64,000 nucleotides of DNA from Pelagihabitans sp963760375 (GCA_963760375.1 CAVXCS010000007.1:930001-994000), one strand, 5' to 3'; positions 1 to 9,327 are shown, counted from the stretch's first letter. Translations and numbers: made by a program. The notes: generated by a model from the sequence alone, not told the origin.

Positions 1-725
1 ACTGATTCATACAACCTGTCGTATTTTTCCAATTCGGGATGAAGCCCCAGTTCCATGGTATCATTTTCGTAATCAGCATCGATAAACAGGCTGTCCACCA
101 TTTCTATATCAAGGGTTTCGTCTCGATTCAATAAATGGTTGAAGGCATTTCTCTCTGCGAGGAAAGCATAGGTCAATACTTCCTGTTCTTCCTGAAGGTC
201 ATTTTGTCGGATCTGCAAACGAAGGACGTCGACCGCCGAAGCCTTACCGACTTCCACGGCAGTCAATGCCAATATTTCATAGGTTTTCAGGAGTTGGATA
301 TTTTCTTCCAAAACGGCCTGTTTCCGATCGATGGCGTAGAGCTTGTAATAAGATTGTGATACCGAAAGCCTCAATTTTCGTTTCATGATCGCAATATCGA
401 GGTAATCGACTTCGGCCAGGGCATTGGCGTAATTTTCCCTAGCGGTTATGGTACCGAACCACGGCAACATTTGTTTGACGGAAAATCGCGCCTTTTGTGC
501 ACCGGTACGCGTTTCGGGTTCGCTTACAAAAAGTCCGGCACTCAACTCCATATTGGGCAGGGCATCGGCTTCCGCTACTTTTTCCTTTGAAATGGCATAG
601 CGTATTTCATAGGCCTGAACCTCAGGATTGTTCATTTCTGCCACTTGGATATGGGATTCCAATGATTGGCCCCGTGCAAGCGACGAAACAAATAAAAAAC
701 AAAGTATTAAAATGATATTTTTCAT
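1..725 (-). CDS. TolC family outer membrane efflux protein (partial)
   Basis: The reading frame begins at an ATG at 725 and stays open to the window edge, so the C-terminal part lies outside. The product starts with a signal peptide (MKNIILILCFLFVSSLARGQ) and continues with long amphipathic helices typical of the TolC/CusC outer membrane channel family (for example NNPEVQAYEIRYAISKEKV, then LPNMELSAGLFVSEPETR). Its ATG overlaps the stop of the upstream CusA-type pump in an ATGA arrangement, so translation is probably coupled. The inferred role is the outer membrane exit duct of the heavy-metal RND system encoded just upstream. A membrane fusion protein (CusB type) is not visible and could lie beyond the left edge. 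The family call is firm; the metal is not determined. Confidence 0.88.
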   Translation of the reverse strand, partial: MKNIILILCFLFVSSLARGQSLESHIQVAEMNNPEVQAYEIRYAISKEKVAEADALPNMELSAGLFVSEPETRTGAQKARFSVKQMLPWFGTITARENYANALAEVDYLDIAIMKRKLRLSVSQSYYKLYAIDRKQAVLEENIQLLKTYEILALTAVEVGKASAVDVLRLQIRQNDLQEEQEVLTYAFLAERNAFNHLLNRDETLDIEMVDSLFIDADYENDTMELGLHPELEKYDRLYES

Positions 726-3700
726 TTGTTCGCTATTTTAAGTTGAAATTCCTTTCGCCAGCTAAAGAGTACCGGTACCAGGAAATAGGACGTGACATCA
801 ATGATCATTCCGCCAAAAATCGGAATCGCCATGGGAATCATAATATCACTTCCCTTGCCAGTGGATGTGAGTATGGGCAACAGGGCAAGAATTGTAGTTA
901 CCGTGGTCATCAAACAGGGCCTGATGCGCTTTGAGGCGGCTTCCAGGGTTGCAGAACGGATTCCATTTCTGTCAGTTGGCGCTTCCCTGTCAAAAGTTTG
1001 TGTTAGATAGGTGGCCATCACCACCCCATCGTCGGTTGCAATGCCGAACAGCGCGATGAACCCTACCCATACCGCAACACTGAGGTTGATGGTTTTCATG
1101 TTGAAAAGCGCTCGCAGATTTTCACCGAAAAGGCTAAAATTGAAGAACCAGTCCTGCCCATAGAGCCATATCATGATAAAACCGCCCGCAAAGGCGACGG
1201 CGATACCCGTAAATACCATGAACGAAGTGGTAACGGAACGGAACTGAAAGTAGAGTATTAAAAAGATGATCATCAATGCCAGCGGCACCACCAAAGAGAG
1301 GGTTTTTTCCGCTCGTAATTGATTTTCATAGGTGCCCGTAAATCGATAACTCACGCCATTGGGCACTATTAGTTGGCCCTGGTCAATTTTTTGTTGGATA
1401 AGGGCCTGGGCGTTCTCCACCACATTCACTTCGGCAAAACCATCCAACTTATCGAACAGCACATAGCCGACCAAAAATGTATCCTCGCTTTTGATGACTT
1501 GTGGCCCTTTTTCATAACGGATGTTGACCAGTTCGCTCAAAGGAATCGGACTGCCCTTGGCGACAGGAACGTAAATTTTCTTGATGTCCGCGGGATTTTC
1601 ACGGAGTTCCCTGGGATATCGCACACGAACCCCATAACGTTCCCTGCCCTCAACGGTCTGGGTCAAGGTCATTCCCCCTATGGCGACCTCCAACACGCGT
1701 TGAACATCCTCGACGCGTATCCCGTATCTTGCCAAGGCCTCCCTGTCGATATCGATCAGCAGATAGGGTTTGCCAACGATACGATCTGCAAAAACGGCCT
1801 CGTCCTTAACGCCCTCCACTTCTTTGAGAATGTTTTCCAGTTGAATGCCGAAGGCTTCTATCTGTCGTAAATCCTGACCCTTGACCTTAATGCCCATGGG
1901 CGCGCGCATTCCGGTCTGCAACATTACCAGGCGTGTTTCAATAGGCTGCAATTTGGGCGCAGTGGTAACACCAGGTAATCTTGTGACCCTAACGATTTCG
2001 TTCCAGATATCATTTGGCGATTGAATTTTTGGCCGCCAATTGCGAAAATATTCCCCGCCTTTATCGGGAATCAGATTTTCAAAGGTTACTTCAGGGAAAT
2101 TTTCAATATCGGTTTCCCGGTACCCAGAAGTATTTTCTTTTAGAACGGTATTGGGATTCAATAGGAAATTCCCGTCTTTGAGTGCAAATAGACCATCTTC
2201 GTTGATTTTAAAACGTGTACGTATGCCTTCTTCATTCTGCATGTACTCTGACTTGTACTGAATCATGTTTTCATACATCGACAAAGGCGCAGGGTCGAGA
2301 GCGGATTCCGCCCGCCCGGCTTTGCCGACCACCGTTTCGATTTCAGGGATACTGGCCACGGCCATGTCGAGCTGCTGCAATACCCGTTTATTTGCCTCTA
2401 CTCCGGCGTGCGGCAGTGAGGTAGGCATCAACAAGAAAGAACCCTCGTTAAGTGCGGGCATAAACTCTTTGCCCGTATTCTTCATGATCAAGATGCCCAA
2501 TGATAAGACCGTTGCCGGGACCAACAAAAACAATAGCCTGTTCTGTAACGCCCACCGAAGGATTCTATCATAGTAAATCCTCAACAATGAAAAGGCACCC
2601 AATAGTCCGAAACAAACAAGGGCCACAAAAATCAAGTTCATGGCAATACTTCGGTCAAAGCCCAACGGCCTCCAATATTCGGCCAGCAGGATAACGATTG
2701 CAATAACGGAAATGACGATGTTCGCCAAGTTGGCACGTTTCGCTTTAATTTTACCGCGAACCGCAAATAAAGAGACCAATCCAAAGGCAACCAAGGCCAG
2801 CCCCAACCAATAACCAAAGCCGATTACCGTAATTCCAAGAACCAACAACAGACCGCTTAGGATGTATTTTGAACGTTCAAGTATGTCTCTTTTCCTGAAC
2901 AAGAAGGCTGCAAAGGGCGGAATCAAAAAAAGTGCGATCAACAGCGATGCGGAAAGGGCCATTGTTTTGGTAAAGGCAAGCGGACGAAAGAGCTTGCCTT
3001 CGGCACCGATCAATGTAAAAACGGGAATAAAACTGATTATGGTGGTCAGAACGGCAGTTAAAATGGCTCCGGATACTTCCGCGGTGGCATTATAGATGAT
3101 TTCATTCGTGCTGAATTCGATGCCATTTTCCTTAAAGCGTAATTTTTCATCTTCCATGTGCCGAATCATATTTTCGGCCAAAATCACGCCCACATCCACC
3201 ATGGTGCCAATGGCGATTGCGATGCCTGAGAGCGCGACGATGTTCGCGTCAACGTTGAACCATTTCATGGTGACAAAAACCATCAATATGGCGACCGGCA
3301 ATAAACCTGAAATCAGCATGGAGGCCCGAAGGTTATACACCATGATTATAATGACCAAAATGGTGATCAGTATTTCCATGGACAATGCTTCATTGAGTGT
3401 GCCCAAGGTCTCTCGAATCAATTCAGTACGATCATAAAATGGAACAATGGTCAATTTGGAGGTACGGCCATCGCTTAATTTTTTGGAAGGAAGTCCCGAA
3501 CGCAATTCCCCTATTTTCTCCTTTACATGGTTGATGACCTCGAGTGGATTGGCCCCATATCTTGCCACGACCACCCCACCAACGACTTCCGCGCCTTCCT
3601 TATCAAGGATGCCACGACGAACGGCCGGCCCTAGAGAAACATTGGCAATATCCTTCACGCGTATGGAAGTATAATCTTCGGACGTTACGACGGCATTTTT

Positions 3701-4483
3701 GATGTCGTCCAAAGACGCGATATAACCCAGGCCGCGCACCAGGTATTCGGCCTGATTGATTTCCAGGGTTTGCGCCCCAATGTCCCGGTTGCTTTGTTTG
3801 ACCGCATTGACCACCTGAAGCAGGTCAATATTATATTGCCTCATCAATTCGGGGTCAACATCGATTTGATATTCCTGAACATACCCACCTATGGAAGCCA
3901 CTTCTGAAACCCCGCTAGCAGTGGAAAGGGCATATTTAACATAGTAGTCCTGAATACTGCGTAACTCTTGTAGATCCCATCCGCCGGTTACGTTGCCATT
4001 TTCATCCCTTCCTTCCAAGGTGTACCAGAATATTTGTCCCAAACCGGTTGCATCGGGCCCCAATGCGGGGTTTACGCCTTCGGGCAACAGGTTGTTGGGT
4101 AGCGAATTCAACTTTTCCAAGATTCTGCCACGACTCCAATAAAATTCTACATCCTCTTCAAAAATGATATAAATACTGGAGAAACCGAACATGGAGGAAC
4201 TGCGGATCGTTCTTACTCCCGGAATGCCCAATAAAGAAGTGGTCAACGGATAGGAAATCTGATTCTCGATATCTTGTGGCGACCTGCCGGGCCATTTCGT
4301 AAAAACGATTTGCTGATTCTCCCCGATATCGGGGATCGCATCGACCGCGACCGGGTTGTTGGGCAAAAAGCCAATATCCCAATTAAATGGAGCGTTGATC
4401 GTACCCCATCCCACGAAGATGAGGAGCAACAATACCGCAACCAACTTATTTTCAATAAGAAATTTGATGCCTTTGTTCAGCAT
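722..4483 (-). CDS. cusA: CusA/CzcA family heavy-metal efflux RND transporter
   Basis: Inner membrane proton-driven pump of the heavy-metal efflux (HME) RND family, which moves Cu/Ag or Zn/Co/Cd ions from periplasm to the outer membrane channel. About 1253 aa. The N-terminal membrane helix (LVAVLLLLIFVGWGTI) is followed by the typical VDAIPDIGENQQIVFTKWPG porter start, and the central helices carry GIAIAIGTMVDVGVILAEN. The protein is about 200 aa longer than E. coli CusA because of an extra hydrophobic block after LFRKRDILE and a longer periplasmic stretch; long versions are usual in Bacteroidota. I place the start at the ATG at 4483 (MLNKGIKFLIENK); the frame extends to 4531 but the extra 16 residues look untranslated. 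It lies in an operon after the HYC_CC_PP gene and overlaps the TolC-like gene by 4 bases. Substrate is inferred only. Confidence 0.93.
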   Translation of the reverse strand: MLNKGIKFLIENKLVAVLLLLIFVGWGTINAPFNWDIGFLPNNPVAVDAIPDIGENQQIVFTKWPGRSPQDIENQISYPLTTSLLGIPGVRTIRSSSMFGFSSIYIIFEEDVEFYWSRGRILEKLNSLPNNLLPEGVNPALGPDATGLGQIFWYTLEGRDENGNVTGGWDLQELRSIQDYYVKYALSTASGVSEVASIGGYVQEYQIDVDPELMRQYNIDLLQVVNAVKQSNRDIGAQTLEINQAEYLVRGLGYIASLDDIKNAVVTSEDYTSIRVKDIANVSLGPAVRRGILDKEGAEVVGGVVVARYGANPLEVINHVKEKIGELRSGLPSKKLSDGRTSKLTIVPFYDRTELIRETLGTLNEALSMEILITILVIIIMVYNLRASMLISGLLPVAILMVFVTMKWFNVDANIVALSGIAIAIGTMVDVGVILAENMIRHMEDEKLRFKENGIEFSTNEIIYNATAEVSGAILTAVLTTIISFIPVFTLIGAEGKLFRPLAFTKTMALSASLLIALFLIPPFAAFLFRKRDILERSKYILSGLLLVLGITVIGFGYWLGLALVAFGLVSLFAVRGKIKAKRANLANIVISVIAIVILLAEYWRPLGFDRSIAMNLIFVALVCFGLLGAFSLLRIYYDRILRWALQNRLLFLLVPATVLSLGILIMKNTGKEFMPALNEGSFLLMPTSLPHAGVEANKRVLQQLDMAVASIPEIETVVGKAGRAESALDPAPLSMYENMIQYKSEYMQNEEGIRTRFKINEDGLFALKDGNFLLNPNTVLKENTSGYRETDIENFPEVTFENLIPDKGGEYFRNWRPKIQSPNDIWNEIVRVTRLPGVTTAPKLQPIETRLVMLQTGMRAPMGIKVKGQDLRQIEAFGIQLENILKEVEGVKDEAVFADRIVGKPYLLIDIDREALARYGIRVEDVQRVLEVAIGGMTLTQTVEGRERYGVRVRYPRELRENPADIKKIYVPVAKGSPIPLSELVNIRYEKGPQVIKSEDTFLVGYVLFDKLDGFAEVNVVENAQALIQQKIDQGQLIVPNGVSYRFTGTYENQLRAEKTLSLVVPLALMIIFLILYFQFRSVTTSFMVFTGIAVAFAGGFIMIWLYGQDWFFNFSLFGENLRALFNMKTINLSVAVWVGFIALFGIATDDGVVMATYLTQTFDREAPTDRNGIRSATLEAASKRIRPCLMTTVTTILALLPILTSTGKGSDIMIPMAIPIFGGMIIDVTSYFLVPVLFSWRKEFQLKIANK

Positions 4484-4593
4484 GGGAATTGAGTATTTAA
4501 CAATTAGCAAGCGTACAGAAAGACTGTACATACAATCGGATCGACCCGAAAAAGCAGCAATAGATTTTGCGCTTTATTTGCGAATGTTAAAAA

Positions 4594-5016
4594 TCAAATC
4601 AGGAAGGATTGATCAAGGATATGGATATCCCGTATCAGAGGGGGAGGAGAATAATCGTTAAAGCGAACTATGTTTTTGTCAACCCCTTCGAATACTTGGA
4701 CATAAGCGTTAAAATTAGCGGCAACGAATAGCTGGTGCTCAAAGGTGGGTTGGTCAAAAGAAATTTTTAAATCTTGCTGCCCCGTTTGGGAGATTTGGAC
4801 ATCCTTACAACAGTCCATTTCCATATTCATAGATGGGCACATTGCTTTGGATTCGGTTTTTTCCAGCATCGAAATGCAGCTATCTGCATTATCGAACAGG
4901 CTGAAATCAACCAATTTGCCCATACAATAATGCATGTCCACAGCGAAAGACATTGTGGAGAACAGCAACAGAAGTGCCATTGTAAAGGATAATATTTTAT
5001 ATAAGCCTTTTTTCAC
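4594..5016 (-). CDS. HYC_CC_PP family protein, small exported Cys/Met-rich protein
   Basis: About 140 aa with a cleavable signal peptide (KKGLYKILSFTMALLLLFSTMSFA). It shows the three marks that name this Bacteroidota family: HYC right after the signal peptide, a CC pair in EMDCCKD near the middle, and a PPP in DYSPPPLIRD near the C-terminus. It is rich in Cys and Met (CPSMNMEMDCC). The family has no established function; the metal ligands and position as first gene of a metal efflux operon suggest periplasmic metal binding or sensing, which is inference. No ATG start is available: a GTG at 5016 (Val-Lys-Lys) or a TTG at 5022 must be used, and I prefer GTG. A perfect 14-base palindrome lies directly upstream. 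Confidence 0.82.
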   Translation of the reverse strand: MKKGLYKILSFTMALLLLFSTMSFAVDMHYCMGKLVDFSLFDNADSCISMLEKTESKAMCPSMNMEMDCCKDVQISQTGQQDLKISFDQPTFEHQLFVAANFNAYVQVFEGVDKNIVRFNDYSPPPLIRDIHILDQSFLI

Positions 5017-5021
5017 CTGCA

Positions 5022-5057
5022 ATGTAAATTTACATAATTCCTGTCGATCTTCTCCAA
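5022..5057 (-). promoter_or_regulatory. Candidate promoter with perfect palindrome ahead of the metal efflux operon
   Basis: On the minus strand a TTG (5055-5057) is separated by 22 bases from TAAATTTA (5025-5032), close to the Bacteroidota promoter form TTG/TAnnTTTG. The -7 element sits inside a perfect 14-base palindrome, ATGTAAATTTACAT, at 5022-5035. Such an overlay is what a repressor site would look like. The short distance to the start codon would give an almost leaderless mRNA. Promoter and operator roles are inferred. Confidence 0.45.
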
Positions 5058-5206
5058 AGGTGTTCTATTTAAAGCGCTTTTACAAAATGGTCGCATTCCT
5101 TTTTCCCGATTGCCTTGCCCAATTTCTCGATTTTTGATGGGGGCATGCTATCCATTTTTAAATTGAGAATCCATGATGATTTTGCTGAGACACTCAAAAC
5201 AACAGT

Positions 5207-5233
5207 AAAAAAGCCGACTTAGAAAGTCGGCTT
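5207..5233 (-). terminator. Rho-independent terminator after the fasciclin gene
   Basis: AAGCCGACTT (5211-5220) and AAGTCGGCTT (5224-5233) form a 10-bp stem with a three-base loop. On the minus strand the stem is followed by a T run (the A run at 5207-5212), so it terminates the fasciclin-domain gene, which ends 25 bases upstream. Confidence 0.85.
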
Positions 5234-5257
5234 TGGCATATCATTGAAAAACAACCT

Positions 5258-5872
5258 TTACATGCCTGGCAAGACCACTGTATCCACCACATGGATCACC
5301 CCGTTCGATTGGTTGACGTCCGCAATGGTCACTGTGGAGATATTTCCTGAAGCATCCTTCAGTTTTACTTTGTCCCGGTCAAGCATCGCGGTTAATTTCG
5401 CGCCGTTTACGGTTGTGAAAGATGCCATGCCCTTGCCTTTTTTGATGGCCTTGACGATATCCTTGGCACTGAATTTGCCGGCGAGGACATGATAGGTCAA
5501 TACCCCTTGCAGTTTGGTTTTGTTTTCCGGTTTCAGCAAGGTTTCGACCGTACCCATGGGCAACTTGTCGAAGGCGGCATTGGTAGGGGCAAAGACGGTG
5601 AAGGGTCCACTACCCTGTAGGGTTTCGACCAATCCGGCGGCCTTCACTGCAGCGACCAGGGTGGTATGGTCTGCTGAGTTTACCGCATTGGAAACAATAT
5701 CCATGGTGGGATACATTGTGGCACCACCCACCATTTTGGTATCCATGGCCATCATTTTTTTGTCTTTGGCCATTTTGTTTTCCTTCATCATCTTGTCTTG
5801 GGAGAACACCGAGGTCGTTCCCATAAAAATGACGGTCAATACTGCGGTACTCAAAAATTTAGAAGTTTTCAT
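5258..5872 (-). CDS. Fasciclin domain-containing exported protein
   Basis: 204 aa with a signal peptide (MKTSKFLSTAVLTVIFMGTTSVFSQ), a short Met/Lys-rich linker (KMMKENKMAKDKKMMAMD) and one fasciclin (FAS1/beta-Ig-h3) domain covering about residues 55-204. The signature elements are FTVFAPTNAAFDKLP, LTYHVLAGKFSAKDI and the C-terminal NGVIHVVDTVVLPG. FAS1 domains are secreted or surface adhesion modules; a specific partner cannot be read from sequence. The gene stands alone, with its own terminator downstream. The Met-rich linker beside a metal operon is notable but may be chance. Confidence 0.92.
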   Translation of the reverse strand: MKTSKFLSTAVLTVIFMGTTSVFSQDKMMKENKMAKDKKMMAMDTKMVGGATMYPTMDIVSNAVNSADHTTLVAAVKAAGLVETLQGSGPFTVFAPTNAAFDKLPMGTVETLLKPENKTKLQGVLTYHVLAGKFSAKDIVKAIKKGKGMASFTTVNGAKLTAMLDRDKVKLKDASGNISTVTIADVNQSNGVIHVVDTVVLPGM

Positions 5873-6024
5873 AAGATCTATTTTAGTTTATGGCAACACT
5901 TACGGAAAGTACCGTTGGAGGGTTTTAAAATGGGCGTATTTTTTTGAAGGCAGTATAATTGGACGGTATTGCCCTTTGTGAAAAAAGGTGGCTTTGTTTC
6001 GGAGCGGGACCATCCGCTATAAAA

Positions 6025-6052
6025 AAAAGCCCTTCCGGAGTGAAGGGCTTTT
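6025..6052 (-). terminator. Intrinsic terminator hairpin
   Basis: AAAAGCCCTTC and GAAGGGCTTTT form an 11-bp stem with a six-base loop. An eight-A run on the left (6021-6028) makes a T tract on the minus strand, so it best serves a minus-strand transcript such as that of the small ORF at 6131-6259. It could also act in the plus direction. Confidence 0.75.
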
Positions 6053-6130
6053 ATGGCAATCGTCAAAACCAAACTTAAATTAAAACAATAAATAGGGGCA
6101 TAAGATTTTTAGGGGAACAAAGATTTTGGT

Positions 6131-6259
6131 TTAAAAGAATCCAAAGGCCCAAAGAATAAGACAGAGTACCACCGAGAGTAAAATCCCAACAAGCACCACT
6201 ACCATTAAGCTTAGGAAACCATTCAGAACTCTTTCGCTGAAAGTAATTTCCTGTTCCAT
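6131..6259 (-). CDS. Putative 42-aa single-span membrane protein
   Basis: This short ATG-started frame encodes MEQEITFSERVLNGFLSLMV followed by VVLVGILLSVVLCLILWAFGFF. A short charged N-terminus precedes one continuous hydrophobic helix of about 27 residues ending at the C-terminus. It lies in a 537-base gap between larger genes, in the same strand sense as the terminator at 6025-6052, which would close its transcript. I do not recognise a family. Tail-anchored or single-span small proteins of this kind are common and often missed. No clear promoter was found, so expression is uncertain. Confidence 0.45.
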   Translation of the reverse strand: MEQEITFSERVLNGFLSLMVVVLVGILLSVVLCLILWAFGFF

Positions 6260-6409
6260 TCTAGTGTTATTTCCTGTAAATTAAGGAAATTTTGGGTTCA
6301 AATCGGGATTTTCGACAATTATTTCGACCAATGGCCTTTCGAATGGTATGTTACTCCGATGAAAAGCCTTAATTATCGTTAAAACGCTGATGTTCAAGAT
6401 GTAGGCCAA

Positions 6410-7732
6410 TTATTTTTTTCCGCTGAGCTTTTGGCTCAATTGCTCCAGGCTGATCCCTTTGGTCTCCGGCATCATGAAATACACGAACAACAACTGCAAA
6501 ACCATCATGAAAGCGAAAAAGGCAAAGACCGGTCCAGGGCCGATGGTCCCGAACAAAAAGGGCACCAATGAAGGGATGATGGCGGCCAGTACCCAATGGG
6601 TAGAGCTGCCAAATGACTGGCCTGCCCCGCGTAAATGGTTTGGAAATACCTCTGAGATGAACACCCAGATCACGGCCCCTTGGCCAATGGCGTGGGATGC
6701 GATGAACAAAAAGAGGAATATAGGCACGGCCATGCCCTGCCAGCCCAACATAAAGGCCGCTGCCACTAGGGATAGGGAAATGATATAGCCCACCGATCCC
6801 ATGTACATCAACTGCTTCCTTCCCAATTTGTCGATTAGAAAAATACCGATGATGGTAAAGACCAAATTGGTAATCCCGATACCGATACTGCTTAGTAGGG
6901 CCGTGCTTTCTCCGAGACCTGCGGCCTCAAAAATGCGCGGGGCATAATAGAGAAAGGCATTGATGCCCGAAAATTGGTTGAAAAAAGCAATCAAAAACGC
7001 CAGCATCAGAGGAAACCTGTACTTTCTGATAAATATGTTCTCACTGGCGCTGTTCTCGTCCATCCCTTCATCCATATCGGCCTGCAGCCCTTCAATGGTC
7101 AATTCCGGGTTCAGGGTAGCCAGGATGGCTTTTGCCTCTGCGGTCCTATGCTTGGTGAGGAGCCATCTTGGGCTTTTGGGCACGGTCAACACAAAAAGGG
7201 TATAGATGATGGCAGGAAAGGCCTCTACGCCTACCATCCATCTCCAGGCGTTCTTACCGATGTCGCTCAGGGCATAATTACTGATAAAAGCCATCAAAAT
7301 TCCGAAGACCAACATGAATTGGTAGAGCCCCACCAATCTTCCCCGATCTTTTGCAGGGGCTATTTCCGAGATATAGGCCGGTGCCGCTACGGTAGAAGCC
7401 CCGACACCAAGGCCGCCGATAAACCTGGCAATGGCAAAGGTGATCGGATCGTTGGCAAAGGCAGAACCTATGGCGGATACCGAATATAGGACGCCAATCC
7501 AGATCAGGGTATTTTTCCTCCCGATCTTGTCTGTTGGAATGCCTCCCAAAAGGGCGCCTATGACCGTTCCCCAAAGGGCCATTCCGATCACTACCGAACC
7601 ATGAAAGGCATCGGAGGTGTTCCAGAGCATTTGTAGGGTTTTCTCGGCCCCGGAAATAACCACCGTGTCAAAGCCGAACAAAAAGCCGGCCAATGCGGCG
7701 ATCATCGATATTCTTAAAATTTTGGAATTCAT
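6410..7732 (-). CDS. Sugar porter family MFS transporter
   Basis: 440 aa major facilitator of the sugar porter (XylE/GLUT) family; these proteins carry sugars across the inner membrane, usually by proton symport. Family motifs are clear: the loop 2-3 GRK pattern (DKIGRKNTL), AAPAYISEIAPAKDRGRLVG after helix 4, SPRWLL before the central loop, QFSGINAFLYYAP in helix 7, a second DKLGRKQL, and PETKG at the C-terminus. About twelve hydrophobic segments are visible. The open frame extends to a TTG at 7738 but the ATG at 7732 (MNSKILRIS) is the better start. It stands alone, with no neighbouring sugar catabolic gene, so the substrate is unknown. Confidence 0.93.
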   Translation of the reverse strand: MNSKILRISMIAALAGFLFGFDTVVISGAEKTLQMLWNTSDAFHGSVVIGMALWGTVIGALLGGIPTDKIGRKNTLIWIGVLYSVSAIGSAFANDPITFAIARFIGGLGVGASTVAAPAYISEIAPAKDRGRLVGLYQFMLVFGILMAFISNYALSDIGKNAWRWMVGVEAFPAIIYTLFVLTVPKSPRWLLTKHRTAEAKAILATLNPELTIEGLQADMDEGMDENSASENIFIRKYRFPLMLAFLIAFFNQFSGINAFLYYAPRIFEAAGLGESTALLSSIGIGITNLVFTIIGIFLIDKLGRKQLMYMGSVGYIISLSLVAAAFMLGWQGMAVPIFLFLFIASHAIGQGAVIWVFISEVFPNHLRGAGQSFGSSTHWVLAAIIPSLVPFLFGTIGPGPVFAFFAFMMVLQLLFVYFMMPETKGISLEQLSQKLSGKK

Positions 7733-7847
7733 GGTCAAAGGTTGTTGGTTTTGGTAAATCTAATAAAAATTCAGGCACCAAAATTTTCAACAATCCCCGT
7801 TAGGTCGCACAGGAGGAACTTGCATTTGGTCACTTCATGCGAAGTGC

Positions 7848-8069
7848 CTAGGCCGACTTGGGTTTTAGGGTATCCAGGGGCTGGGACTTTCTTTTTTTCT
7901 GAAGCTTTTTTTTCAGGGAATCCTTGGGCTTCAGGCGCTGCAGTTCAACGTCATCCATAGGAGCGTCGCGATGGTCTTTGGCTTTGGGGTCCTGACCGTT
8001 ACGAACGAAGGGATTGCACGACACACATGCAATCAGTACAAATATCAGGGCCAAATGGGGCAAACGCAT
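7848..8069 (-). CDS. Small predicted lipoprotein
   Basis: 73 aa. The N-terminus is a hydrophobic signal ending in Cys (PHLALIFVLIACVSCN), compatible with lipidation at C15 or C18. The rest is short, polar and strongly basic near the end (LKKKLQKKRKS). It follows kdtA on the same strand with only 19 bases between, so it is probably co-transcribed with it. I do not recognise a family. Function is unknown; position suggests an envelope role. Confidence 0.6.
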   Translation of the reverse strand: MRLPHLALIFVLIACVSCNPFVRNGQDPKAKDHRDAPMDDVELQRLKPKDSLKKKLQKKRKSQPLDTLKPKSA

Positions 8070-8088
8070 AGATCTAAAAAAGAATGGG

Positions 8089-9327
8089 TCACCATAATTT
8101 ACGGATGTAATCCATGATTTGGACGCTTGCCCCTTTATTTTTAGAGATATAGGTCGCGTTGATCATCCCGGTCTTGAGGCGGTAATCTGGCTGGTCGAGC
8201 ATCTTTTTGATCAATTCCCCGAAGCTCCATTGATCGTGTACGGTAAGAATACCTTTTAGGCCCACCAAATCTTCCGCTTCCTTGAATCCCTTGAAATGGG
8301 GTCCGATGATTACGGGAATCCCAAAAACGGCAGGTTCCAGGGTATTGTGCAATCCGGTGGCGAACCCACCGCCGACATAGGCAATGTCGGCATAGCTGTA
8401 AATCTTGGTCAGCAGGCCGATATGGTTGACGATCAAGACATCGCAATCGCCTATGGTTTCCAGATTCAGGTTGGAATAAAGCATTGTTTTTTTTGTAAAA
8501 GAGCCTGCAAGGCCCAATATTTTGTCAGGATTCAGGGTGTGCGGGGCCAAAACGAATTTTAAGTTTTTTGGGGCAGAATTGATGTAATCGATCAACAACG
8601 CTTCGTCTTCGGGCCAGGTACTCCCTGCCACTAAGCACAACCGGTTGTGTTTGAATTTCTGCATGAAGTCGAGGGTATTGTCCCTTTCCAATATTTCCGA
8701 CACCCTATCCAGCCGGGTGTCACCGCTGACCGATACCATATCGAAACCAATCGATTTCAACAAATGTTCCGAAGCGACTTCCTGAACAAAAATATGGCGA
8801 AAGGCACCCAGGGCCTTCCGCATAAAACCACCGTAAACTTTAAAATAAACCTGCCTTTTTTTGAAAAGGGCCGAGATGAGTAGCGTTGGTATTTTTTGAT
8901 TCTTAAGGTGCCTAAGATAATTGGGCCATATTTCATATTTGACAAAAATGGCCAGTTCGGGGTGTACCAGTTTTGAGGAATCGTTTGACATTGAGATGTG
9001 CTGTCCATTGGCAAATAGGCAACGACATCGGCGACCGTCGTGTTCTTTTTGATTTCGTAACCTGAAGGCGAAAAAAAAGTGAGCAATATCTTATGTGACG
9101 GATATTCCGTTTTCAATCTTTCGATGATCGGCAATCCCTGTTCGAATTCCCCCAAAGAGGCCACATGCATCCAAAAAATACGATCTGTAGGAGCGATGGA
9201 CTGTTCCAATAATCCCAAAAGTCAGTTTTCTTCCGGCTACAAAAAGTTTGATTTTTGGATGGAAAAGTGCCACAATCTTCAAAAGAAACCAAGAAATTTG
9301 GACGATAAGGTCGTAGAGGTGATACAC
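8089..9327 (-). pseudogene. kdtA: 3-deoxy-D-manno-octulosonic acid transferase, frameshifted as read
   Basis: Kdo transferase (WaaA/KdtA, GT30) adds Kdo to lipid A at the inner membrane. The product is recognisable end to end but lies in several frames: MYHLYDLIVQISWFLLKIVA to GRKLTFG, then LLEQSIAPTDRIFWMHVASL through ADVVAYLPMD, then a short HLNVKRFLK, then LVHPELAIFVKYEIWPNYL to the stop. Each join is explained by one extra base: a G in the GGG at 9214-9216, about one base near 9002, and an A in the AAAA at 8971-8974. Conserved parts remain, such as GEFEQGLP, FFSPSGYE, SGDTRLDRV, YVGGGFATGLHNTLEPA. The start is a GTG at 9327. Since the enzyme is normally essential, sequence error is as likely as real decay. 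Confidence 0.88.
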
